64,000 bases of DNA from Lenzites betulinus. Lineage: Eukaryota > Basidiomycota > Agaricomycetes > Polyporales > Polyporaceae. Shown here piece by piece: positions 29,959 to 40,262 of the stretch (positions within the stretch are counted from its first letter, which is position 1; each line of letters starts with the position of its first letter). The position numbers and the translations under genes were made by a program. The stretch covers positions 186,001-250,000 of the forward strand of contig JABYQU010000010.1 of assembly GCA_022264855.1 (NCBI GenBank), read 5' to 3'. Under the pieces are notes generated by a model, which saw only the letters and a list, made by a program, of their open reading frames with translations, ran no database searches and was not told the origin of the DNA.

Positions 29959-32657
29959 ATGTCGTCCTCAATTGCACACTCTGGTTCGTCAACCCTCTCA
30001 ACGAAATGTCAATATGAGGCTGACTTGAACATTTTTCAGATTCCATTACGTTGAGCCTGGAGCTCAAACCACAACCCACATCGGACTACAAGGGAAGCCA
30101 CGAACAACGGGTACAGTGCACAAATTTCCCGTTGTCAAAACCTCCCAATGCAAAGGTCACCCGCATGCGGGTCGGCCGCCTTGCCTGTCTTAAGGACATG
30201 CCAATGGATATCTTCTTTGAGGTATGCTCATGGCCTGAATACTATGTACGTGTATGATTCATGTTGCTGACTCGATTTGGACAGATCATTATGAAGTTGC
30301 ATCCTTTGGACCTGCTTCGATTGTCCCGTGCGTCGAAGTATTTTCGGGAGCTCCTTTTGGGCAGAAGCTCCCGTCATCTATGGTTGGCTGCTTTCGGGAA
30401 TGTGCCGGGCATACCCTCATGCTCTCGTTACATACCCGAGCCGCGCTATGCTGCAGTTCTCTTTGATCAATACTGTTTTGTGCGTCGCTCCGGTGCGAAT
30501 ATCATTAATCCTACTTGTCGACTAATCGGGCCTCGTCTATAGGCTTGCGGCAATGCGCATTCATCAAATGTGGACTATTCGGTTTGCATAAGACTGTGCA
30601 AATCATGTTATAAGGCAAAGTATATACTTTATTGCAGTCGTACAGAGGCGTACTCTGACTCTTTGCAGCTTCGTCTCATACAACACTGTGTTCTCAAGAA
30701 GTCGTGTAGTTGATGGACCAATGGGACTGATACTATCCGGATTCCTCAAGACACTGCCGATGCTTTGTGTTGTGGCCTTGCATGGCCTCCCTGAATACAG
30801 AAAATATGGTGCGTGGCATGAATCGATGCACGTTGACCGCCATTCTGACTTGGTCGTGTGGAGTAGTTGATGCGAAGTCAAATGGGGAGGACAACACAAT
30901 CTACCTTCCGGAGTTCGAGGCCGTCATAAAGAAAATCAACTCCATCTCGTACTTTTCCGATCTTGAGGTATTCTTTGCGGAACGCATAGCGTTCGTTACC
31001 GAGATGCAAACTGTAAGCTGTAATCCTCAAAATGGGCGCCGATGGATTGTCTGATTACCCTACCAGCATGGCGTGGCAGTTTTTGACTGGTTCAGGGACT
31101 ACCGCAATCAGAAGCGGCAAGAGCAGAAATGCATAACCGAAGAGCGCAAGGCAGCGTGAGCTTGACATCTTGATTTGACTTCAAAATATATGTACTGACC
31201 GCTCAGGTCATGTTAGCATTCTTGAGAGGCTCGCCAAGGCTGGCTACGGTCCGGGTGACTATCCGGACAATGGAAATTGGAGGAAAGTTGTAGAACGCCC
31301 AACACCGCTAACTGAACGAGGTAAACTACCGCAATCTTCGCGCATGAGTTTAGCTGACGTCAGACAAATTGCCATCCCACAGCGTGGAAGATCGCTCTTC
31401 CGAAGCTTACTGCGCTTGTTGAACAGAAACATGCAGACGACCTGCAAGCCGCACTCGAAGCCCTCATCAAGACTCGGCGCGCCGAATTCAGGCCGCTCTA
31501 CGATGCCTTCGTCCAGGATGTGCTCTCGGACACAGACAGAATTTATGCGCCCAACTGGCATGATGCATGCTCATTGCCTAGTGTCGTCGAGCTGATCATG
31601 GAGAACAATGCCACGTCCCCGGTCACTCAAGAGCGCGTCTCCCACATCGTCGAACATTTGGTTGTCGAGATCCGGGAGGCCGCTTCGCGAATCAAGCACG
31701 ACCTCGTGGAAATGTTGTTTCGTGATATGTCTGATCGTGACCCGTCTTGCCCAGCCAAGCCTCTCACCGAAGAAGCACTCACTACATACTTCGCGCTGTT
31801 TGTCTGTCATCGTTGTCTCCTGACGATTGGGGTCTCAGCCTCAAGCATATGTGCGCACTGGCGTGGCGCCCATCCAACGCTCAAGTGGAATGACGGATGG
31901 CCGATCGACGAGTGCACTGTAAACCGCTCGCGAAAGCACCGTGAGCAGCTCTCACGGGAATTGCCTTGGGTCAGTGCACTGCGATATGGTCATCTGCATA
32001 CGAGCACCGCCCTGGCTGCACTGGGAATTCCGGAAGACACGCCGTTGGAACAGCTGGATAGTTGGGTTCAAGAAGGGAGACTTATCTGCACCTGCGCGCA
32101 TCCAAGACTCATATACATCATGGAAACGGGCTGGGGTGGGCTGGTATATTTTCGTGTCGCCTTGCGCTCAGTCCTACTTCTGACGTATAACTTCAGATGC
32201 ATCATCTCAGGGAGGAGCAAAACTGGCATGACACGATGACCACGTTATGCTTAGGGTACGCAAGCACCGGATTGCTCTTACATGGATCAGTACTGACATT
32301 CTAAACTATGACAGTGGCCCACGCCGCTCAACAGGGGAGCTTTTCAATAGCCACTGCCTGAGTGGTGCAACACCCTGCTTGAAACTCCTCGCTGAAGGCG
32401 AGCAGGCAGCCGTCCCCGAGTTCGCCGTCCCGGACGATATCGTCGCGGAAATTAATGCCCTTTTGGAAGCTAGGAGCGACAGGCCCGTCTGTAGGACGTG
32501 CTACGGCATGGCAAACCCTAACAGCTGGCACGGACTGTATCTGGAACAGGATGTCGAGATCATCGCCCATCACATGCACGTTAGGTACGCACCGCTTCTT
32601 CTCAGAGGTAGCGAGAGCAGACACCAACTGATATTGTCAGGCATCGTACCGCATTGA
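29959..32657 (+). CDS. F-box protein with Cys-rich central region, 11 exons
   Basis: Exons 29959-29983, 30040-30221, 30285-30479, 30543-30619, 30669-30808, 30867-31012, 31067-31155, 31217-31320, 31383-32143, 32197-32255, 32315-32657 sum to 2121 nt (706 aa), all in phase. The F-box is LKDMPMDIFFE|IIMKLHPLDLLRLSRASKYF, split by an intron; it would recruit SKP1 and so link the protein to an SCF ubiquitin ligase. Next come a Cys motif (QYCFACGN ... CIRLCKSCYK) and a long helical part. Further C-x2-C and CxH pairs (FVCHRC, ICAHW, CRTCYG) are scattered to the end. This layout is common in Agaricomycete-expanded F-box families. Another member lies at 46.6-48.8 kb. The substrate is unknown. Confidence 0.8.
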
Positions 32658-33391
32658 CCAGAACATCGATATATTTCCCTTAATCACGCGCTCACTTCTA
32701 GCCCCTTGCTCTGCTGCCGCCGGACAATGAATTTCTGTATTGTCTCCTGCTACCATCTTCTCCTCCCTCTCCTTCTCATTCTCAGCTTCACAAACGTCCA
32801 CCGCCCGTTGCATAATCTCGTTTCCATATCATGTACCCTGATTGTAGCTCATATGATCGCATAAGCTTGACTCACGCCGTTAACTCGTGTATACATATAC
32901 ATCAGCCACGCTACGGTGAGAATTCGGAGACTCTGAGCTAGCACGGGCAGTATTTCAGTTGGACCAGGTGAGCCCACTGTCACGTCCTGTCATGGCCGAT
33001 GCTGATCAAGTATGGCCAGTCCCAGGCTCACCTCGACAGTTTGATGCATCCATGGTTCTTACGGGGCCTTTCAAACCATCGGCTCCTCTTGTACATGCAA
33101 CGAGTCGGTTACATCCCCAGGAAGAAAGAATTCTCTCCGATTCCCGGGAGAAACGCACTGATTACTGTACCTCCAGTTAGGGCACACATATATGGTCACA
33201 GGATGGATCCGTATTACATCGCGGACGTATACGCCAACTTCTGACGTCTCCGGAACAGTTCCTGCCTGGCTAACGCCGCCAAACCTACGCCTCCGACCAC
33301 CAGCCCCGTTCCTGAACTGACTGGATCGCCGCCTTTCGCGGACGATTTCTATACTGCTCTTGGCTTGCTTGGCTATGTCTACTGGAAGGCG
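32658..33391. other. Intergenic region
   Basis: About 730 bases, nothing coding recognised; it holds the promoter of the WSC gene. Confidence 0.5.
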
Positions 33392-33398
33392 TATAAAT
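33392..33398 (+). promoter_or_regulatory. TATA box of the WSC-domain gene
   Basis: TATAAAT, 44 bases upstream of the ATG at 33436 on the same strand. Confidence 0.5.
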
Positions 33399-33435
33399 TC
33401 ACGAGCTCGCCCTGCTTCCCATTCGCAAGCCCACG

Positions 33436-34221
33436 ATGTTTGCGCTCAAGCTGTCCGTACTGGTATTCGCCATTGCCACCTTCGCCCCCAGCGCACTGAG
33501 CTTCAATCCGCCCGACATACCCCTCAACTGGACCACCGCGTTCGCCTGTGCGGTCGACGTTGGCTCCCGCATCATCGCCAACGACGTCACAGTCCAAGAC
33601 TCCAACAACACTCCCGCGTCGTGTATCGAGCGCTGCGACGCCCAGAACTCCATCTACGCCGGCGTCGAGTTCAGCAACGAGTGCCACTGCGGCACCGGCC
33701 TGAAGGGTACCCCACAGGCTGCTCCCACCTCGGACTGCAACATGGCCTGCACCGGGGACGCTGATCTCTCCTGCGGCGGCTCGTTCCGCATCCAGGTACG
33801 TCCCCTCGCGAGCAATACACGTCTGCCTACCCTCCGCCATCAACGCGCGCTGACGTATTCCCTCCGTTCTCTCGCCACGCAGGTCTACAAGTCCCCCGCG
33901 CTCCCGCTCGGCGCGTCCAACCTCCAAGGCTGCTTCGTCGACACGCCCGCGACGCCCGCGTTCGGCGCGCCCGTCGTGCACCACACCTTCGCGACGAACC
34001 TCGAGCTCGTCACTCAGTGCATCGAGTTCTGTGGGCACATTGGGTACACCTTCGCGGGCGTCGAGGCCGGGGAGGACTGCCAGTGCAGCTTCGGGCTCGC
34101 GCCGGGCGCGCTGGTCACGGACGAGTCGGAGTGCAACTCGCTGTGCCCGCTCCCGCCGGGCGACGGGCAGGAGTTCTGCGGGGGGGTGGAGAGGCTGATG
34201 GTTTATCGTTACCAGGGGTAA
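33436..34221 (+). CDS. Secreted protein with two WSC domains
   Basis: Exons 33436-33795 and 33883-34221 (87-nt intron) give 232 aa. The frame is open across the intron, so an unspliced form of 261 aa is possible, but the splice sites (CAG|GTACGT, CCACGCAG|GTC) are strong and the spliced form reads FRIQVYKSP. A signal peptide (MFALKLSVLVFAIATFAPSALS) precedes two tandem WSC domains. Domain 1 has AGVEFSNECHCG and CNMACTGDADLSCGG; domain 2 has LQGCFVD, AGVEAGEDCQCS and CNSLCPLPPGDGQEFCGG. WSC domains bind carbohydrate. No enzyme domain or membrane anchor follows, so it is probably a secreted cell-wall or plant-polysaccharide binding protein. Confidence 0.88.
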   Translation: MFALKLSVLVFAIATFAPSALSFNPPDIPLNWTTAFACAVDVGSRIIANDVTVQDSNNTPASCIERCDAQNSIYAGVEFSNECHCGTGLKGTPQAAPTSDCNMACTGDADLSCGGSFRIQVRPLASNTRLPTLRHQRALTYSLRSLATQVYKSPALPLGASNLQGCFVDTPATPAFGAPVVHHTFATNLELVTQCIEFCGHIGYTFAGVEAGEDCQCSFGLAPGALVTDESECNSLCPLPPGDGQEFCGGVERLMVYRYQG

Positions 34222-34705
34222 CCGATATCATGGGCGCGAGGAAACATACCTGGGTCTTTGTCATTTATGCGCGTTCGGATGGAGGAAATCGCAGTCACTG
34301 TACGAGTAGTATATCCTATGGTTGTGCGATTTGTACCAATGAACCTCTTGCCGGTTTGAGGGTTATAGGAAGGGGCAGATGACGGAGAGATCCTTGACCG
34401 AAGTTGAAGAAGACAAGCATGCTATTAGCCGTTCTGACCGATCAATGTGTTCCTTGAGTATATCAGTACGCCTGGCGCGGAGACGCGGGGCGTGATGCGA
34501 GGCACGCAGGACCAGAATGTATAAAGTGTATACGTACCTGGGCTCGAGCCGCCTCGACCTTTATGCGGACGGCAGAAGCGGAAGAATACATACACATGAA
34601 ACATACTCGTAGTATGATACAGTCAACACCTCCGACGACCACGCTCGATCCCAAAGGCATACTACCTAGGTACAGTCACAATCCCCGCACCGCAAGGTAC
34701 GCCGT
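34222..34705. other. Intergenic region
   Basis: About 480 bases between two convergent genes. Nothing recognised. Confidence 0.5.
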
Positions 34706-36965
34706 TCAGATCGGCACCCCCGTCACCGGCGCGTCGCGCCGCTTCCTGAACAGCACCTCCGCGTTGTGCGCAGGAAGGTCCGCGAAGCCAAAGCGGAAGT
34801 TGGCGGGCCGCACGCCCTCCTCCGCGAACTTGACGTCGTAGTGCAGCACGAGGTACGCGAGCATCGTCTTCAGCTCGTTCGCCGCGAAGAACCGGCCCGG
34901 GCTGTCCATCGCCGTATCAGCAGCAGCTCCCGTCGACGCCACAGCCGGAGAGAATCCGAGGGAAGGAGTTTGGGGAGGTGAGGTGGGGTGAGAAAGGGGA
35001 AAAGACGCACCATGCATGCTTCCCGTGCCCGAACGTCAGGAAGTCGACGGACGTGTTCACGAGCTGGTGCTTCACCGCCGCATCCGCACCGCCCTCGCGG
35101 AGACGCGCAAAGCGGAAGGGGTCGAACGCGTCTGGGGCCGCGTACCGCGCGCTGTCGCGTTGCGCTGTGCGCGACGCAGCCCCGACGAGGGTGCCGCGCG
35201 GGATGCGTGTCCCGTCCGAGAGCGTCACGTCCTTTAGCGCCTTGCGGAACATTGTCACTGTGCGCGGCGTATAGTGTGAATCACATGGGAAACATACATG
35301 AGAAAGAGAAGCAAGGAGATCGTCAGCATGTGCACTCGGGGGAGCGCGGGGAGGGGGGAGACGCACTGAGGGTGCCGTCGGCGAGACGCATGGACTCCTT
35401 GAGGAAGCTGTCCAGTTTGCGCATCTTCCCGAGCGACGCCTTCGACCAGCCATCTTCCGCGACGACGCTCTCGACCTCCTCGCGCAGTGGCTGCAGATAC
35501 TCGGGCTGCGCGGCGAGGTTGTACAGGGCGTGTGTGAACGTCTAGGAACCGCTCGCGTGATGAGCACTTGAGACCATAATGCAGGGCTGGAACCTCGGAG
35601 GTGGCGGTACATGCACTTACCCCGCTGGACGTGTGAATCGCGCCGAAGTTGACGAGGAGCACTTTCTCGACAATATTGTCGAACGGCGTGCCTTTGGATC
35701 GGCCCTCGTCTATGATCCACTGCAGCAGATCGTGCTGCGGGAACGACGTGAGCTCGATCAAAGGGGGCTATCAGATCAAACGTTACAATATGCACTCACC
35801 GGCTTGTCTGGCCAGTCATCGCCATATTTCTCATACAGAGCCTGTCGTTCCTGGACCAGAGGAATGACCATGGGAATGAACGTCCGTTTGTTATGTGAGA
35901 CCAGGGCGGTGAGGCGGCCGATGATACTGTGCCCATGATGAGCCCATCAAACCCTCCTCAGACGTACGTACAATGATATGAACTTACGGTTTAAGGAAGT
36001 CGGGGAACAAGTTGATAACGAAAGAGGAGATGAACACGTCGTTCGTGAAATTGATCGCTGTGTTCAGATATTCTGCATCTCGACCTGCAGTCCCGGACGG
36101 TAAGACACGCTGTGAATCTCGAGGAAATGACGCGCATACATCTGGGTAAGCCAACAATCACGCGGTTGCTTGCTCGCGCGACCACCTGCTGAACGACTGG
36201 AAAGACACGTATCGCTGTCCAGTCTACAGTGCAGAAAATGTAAGGACGGGGGTCGAATTGGTCGTGTACTTGGCCGATGTATACTTACCGTCGGTGGCGG
36301 GTATATGCTCCTGGAACGCCGCGGAGACCTCTTCCAGTACGTCTGGGCACAGCGCTTGCAAGCTGCGCGTGAGCTTGTCCCGCACGACCGCGACGTGAAA
36401 TTGGTCCTCTACGCCTGGGCCGAGTGTATACCGCAGCTGCAGCATCTGAGCATCACAAACCGTGAGTATGACTGAAATAGCCATTTGAAACGAGAAACGC
36501 CACCGTGCGGCGATGGGAGGCTGATTGCACATACCTGGTTGGTGCCCTCGACAGCGGACAGCTCGTCGTCGGCGCACTTGCGGAGCTCCTCTATGAGGGG
36601 GCCGGTGCAGACGGCAAGCCAGCCGTCGAGCATGGGGACTTTGAAGACGGTGCCGTAGTACTGCATGAAGCGCAGTTAGGCGCGGGCCATGAGAATCTTG
36701 TGTGTACGTTACTGACCTTCTCGTAGCCTTCTATGATCATGCTCTCGGCATTGCGTATGTAAGAGAAGGCTCCGAGGTAAGAGAGCAAGGGAGCAGAGGG
36801 CCCGACGGTGGGTAACAAGTGTATCTGAGGCCAAGAGTCAGCGAATGAAAGTCAAAGAATGTGTGAACTCACGGGGTTGAGGCGTCGGCGTACAAAGTAC
36901 GAGGCGACCCATATGACTGCAAATGCAGTGAAATATTGCCAAGGGATGTCCAGTGCAGAAGTCAT
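34706..36965 (-). CDS. Cytochrome P450, ent-kaurene oxidase-like
   Basis: Eleven exons join in frame to 509 aa: 36965-36873, 36824-36717, 36660-36535, 36445-36289, 36196-36140, 36084-35988, 35926-35800, 35767-35621, 35541-35367, 35257-35011, 34901-34706. An N-terminal membrane anchor (WQYFTAFAVIWVASYFVRRR) is followed by the Pro-rich hinge LPTVGPSAP. P450 landmarks: SNRVIVGLPRCRD, I-helix VNFGAIHTSSGTFTHALY, K-helix ESMR, FDPFRF and the haem loop FGHGKHACPGRF, split by the last intron. The I-helix A-I-H-T-S-S pattern and the VGLP..RD block are typical of fungal P450s related to ent-kaurene oxidase, acting on terpenoids or other hydrophobic substrates at the ER. No other biosynthetic gene lies beside it, so no gene cluster is claimed. 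Confidence 0.9.
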
Positions 36966-37735
36966 CTCTATGTGTCGTGAGGGGCGAGAATAATCGATGG
37001 TCTGAAGGAAAATCCAACACGATTAGCTTGCAATGGACGTACAGACGGAGGGGGAGAGAAGAAAGAGGACGACACCCCCCTGGTCCGAGGGGGCCGACGC
37101 GTCGAGGAGCAGCCGGAGCGGAGATCATCTCCCCGAATGCATAATTGGCGCCGTGCAGGCGAGCAGGTAGAAGGAACGAAGCGAACGCTGTACCTCGTGT
37201 CGATACCCGTCAGACTCGTGCAAAACGTTTGTAGCAGGCCAGGCAGTGCGTATTCCCTTCAGGGTGGTCCGTCGTCGATGTCGTATACTCGTATGGAGCT
37301 GCAAGCGTTAGTAGGAGCAGACGGTGGGTGGACGGTGGCGCGGAAGGCGCGAATAGCCGGATGTAGTTGGATAACAACCGACGTGCTGCGATCGAGCTGT
37401 GCAGCGTGTGTCGTGTCCCCACGGACCTGGCAGCTGCGTTGAGCGAGCTACGTCGGCAGTGGAGGGTGGTGGATGAGAAGAGCGGGGTGCAGTGGGGTGG
37501 CATGTCCCACGACGGAGGTGCTGGCGTTGCCCCGGCGGATCAGCAGCGGAGACATGTGGACAAGCGATCCTCTGGGAGACTAGTCGCTGGTCCAGACTTC
37601 TTGGTCATTCTCGCTCTCTCACCGCCCCAAGTTGTGGTTCCGCGGCACTGCACCATCCCATCCGCGGCTCGACGTGACGCGTGTAAGTTGTGGGTGCCGT
37701 GACAGCACTGCACGTGCTTTTCACGTGCTTGTGAC
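36966..37735. other. Intergenic region
   Basis: 770 bases between the divergent P450 and La-like genes. No gene recognised. Confidence 0.5.
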
Positions 37736-37813
37736 ATGAGCGTCTTTTACGGTACGCGTGCCACTCGGTGTGCCCGGCGACGCGCTCATCTCCTCAGACT
37801 TCTCGCCGCCGCC

Positions 37814-39641
37814 ATGCTCCCCTTCGTCCCCCGAAAGGTCGCGCAAAAGGCCAAAACAAATATACCGACCCCCAAAATAGTCCCCGCAACTTCTTCAGGT
37901 GCTGCACGAACACCTCCTGTTACACAGAGTTCAGTCAGCAGCGCGAAGGGCAAGAGCAAACACACCGAACCCTCGATCCCCGACGAAGACCTCGCCACGC
38001 TTCTCCTGCTCTCACTATCAGACTATGCCCTCTGGCTGAACACCGACCTGCGCAGAGCCCTCGCCACCGCAGACGACGGATGTACGTGCTCTCCCGTCCT
38101 CCCAGCAGTGAGAACTGAGCTTCATCTTCCAGGGCTCCCCCTCAGCGACATCGCACACCACTCTTCCTACCTATCGCACCCAAACTTGAAACCCGTGCCG
38201 GAATCGGCGTATGTCAAAGCCGTGCGCACATGCGCGCCTGAGTTGCTCGAGGTGCGCATGCGCGTGAGCGCCCCGTCTCGTGCAGGGTGGTACGGCGAGG
38301 GCTCGTCTGCGAGTCAAGACGACTCTGGCGGATACGAGATACGGAGGAAGGACTGGCGAGACGCGCTCCTGCGTGCGCGCAATCATACGCGCCCAGAGTG
38401 GGAACTCCGCACGGTATACATGGTACGCCACTATGCCCCATCCACTCGCTAGCTCGCGCTGATTTCTATTACCACAGGAATGTCTCCCCCTTGCGCACCG
38501 AACCATCCCTGGAGTCTGTCATTTCGCATCGTCCCTCCTCTCCCTCTCGGAAGGGGACCGAAAGCTCGACACCCGCATACAAGCCGTATCCTTCCCCGCA
38601 CACCACAACGACCGCCCAGGGGACATCCCCAAACCAAAGGGCTTCGCGCTCATCATCTTCTCCAACGAGTCCGACGCAGCACGCATCACCGGGGACTGGC
38701 CATGGCTCCCCCGGCGCACTTCCGCACCAGCGCAGCCAACGAATGCCGCCACAGAGGATGAGCGTGCGGACGACGCCCCACGGGCTGCTCTCGCACGGGA
38801 GGCCGTCAAATTCGGCTTCCGCGCGTTGCCCAAGGCGCGCTGGGACGCGCTCAAGGAAGAATACACCGCGTACCGCCAACGCCTCCTCGACGAGATCGCG
38901 CAGGCCTCCACCGAGACCAACGACCTCCAACCCACACAACACCAGCCAAGGCGTCACCACCACATTCCCGCGGCCAACGCCCCAGAACCCTCACCAGAGC
39001 CAGAAGACCCAGCACCAGGACCCACGCACCAAGAGCCGGACACCAGCGCCCCCGCGCCACTGCGCCCCGATGCGCCCTTCCCGCCCGGGTGCCTCGTGTA
39101 CCTCCGCGGCGTGCACCCCGAGACGAACAAGACGACGCTTAAGGCGCTCCTCGCCGCGCACGGCGCCGCGCTCGACTATGTCGACTATAACAAGGGCATG
39201 AGCGCGGTGCGTCTCTCTTTCCTCTCCTCCCCTCTTTCTCTTTCGGTATACCGTGAAAGCAGGACGGTACTGACCGTTCCTTTCACACAGTGCCACCTCC
39301 GCCTCTCCGCACCACACCACGCCCACACACTCGTCACAGCACTCACAGACCGCCCGCTCGCCCAGCGCTCCGGGCTCGACAGCACCGGCGCCCCGCCCGA
39401 CGCGCACACGGAGGCGAAGGCGATCGTGGCGGAGCTCGTCGGCGGCACGCGGGAGGAGCTCTACTGGAGCAAGGTGCCCGAGAAGGTGCGCCGCGAGGCC
39501 GTGCGCAAGGCTATTGCGCAGTCTGCTGTGGGTAGAGGTGGAGGTGGAGGTGGCGGTGAGGAGCCTGCGGGAGGAGAGGGGCAGGAGGGCGCGGAGGGGG
39601 AGGGCGGGCATCGAAAGCGTAAACGTCGACGAAAGGCGTGA
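37814..39641 (+). CDS. La-related protein, LARP7/Pof8-like (La motif, RRM, xRRM)
   Basis: Exons 37814-38081, 38133-38422, 38478-39206 and 39291-39641 give 545 aa. An in-frame ATG at 37736 would add 26 residues; the start at 37814 has the better context (GCCGCCATGC). A La motif is seen in YALWLNTDLRR ... G|WLPLSDIAHHSSYLS and LEVRMRV, with an intron inside GW. RRM1 follows (RTVYMECLP ... KPKGFALIIFSNES). Then FGFRALPKARWDALKEEY, and near the C-terminus an xRRM-type fold (GCLVYLRGVHPETNKTTLKALL ... YVDYNKGMSACHLRL, intron after GMSA). The basic tail ends RKRKRRRKA. La motif plus RRM1 plus C-terminal xRRM is the plan of LARP7, p65 and fission yeast Pof8, which bind 7SK or telomerase RNA. Orthology is inferred from domain order only. 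A role in telomerase or U6 RNA assembly in the nucleus is likely. Confidence 0.75.
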
Positions 39642-40262
39642 ACGTCACGTCTTCGTACACCTTGCACCTACTGACTTAGCCCGCTGTACATCCGCTCTTG
39701 CACCTCGCTATCGACGCACGCCGCCGTCTGCTTCCCATAGCATGCATAAACCCAAATCCAAATTACTGCCAGCCAAGACGCGACATGCAGCGCGTGCGCA
39801 TATACGTATGCCCTCTATATGATACAGTACATGCCATAGAGTCGTCTCGTGATCGTGAACACCCAGTGGAACATAACGGCGCGACAGACAGACAGACTCG
39901 CAAACCCAAACAGACAAACAGAGAGCAGTAGGAGCGCGAAGCCGAGGTAAAATAAGGTTAAAAAGCGACGGAAGCATTCTCGAGAGCGCGGAGCAGCGGA
40001 CGGGACACGGGTGGCGTGAGCGGGTCGTCAGGATATGAGTGTGCGTGGGCGTGGGCATGAAGGGGAATAGGGGTAGGAGTGTGGTGAGGGCGGGTGAGGG
40101 TGGGTGTCGCAATGAAGGGGGTATCGCATAGGGATGTGTGCAGCCACATAAAAACCGGGGGAAAGAGGCCTTCCAGGATGCGCGCCGACAAACCAAGAAA
40201 CCAAGAAACCAACGGGGCCTTCGATCTCCGATCTTCAGTCTTCGGTATTCGGCATTCGATGT
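39642..40262. other. Intergenic region
   Basis: 620 bases between convergent genes. Low-complexity G-rich stretches at about 40040-40110; nothing else. Confidence 0.5.

Noticed and set aside
34706..39641. P450 and neighbours as a secondary-metabolite cluster
   Set aside because: No terpene synthase, PKS, NRPS or other tailoring enzyme lies next to it; neighbours are a La-like protein and a WSC protein.
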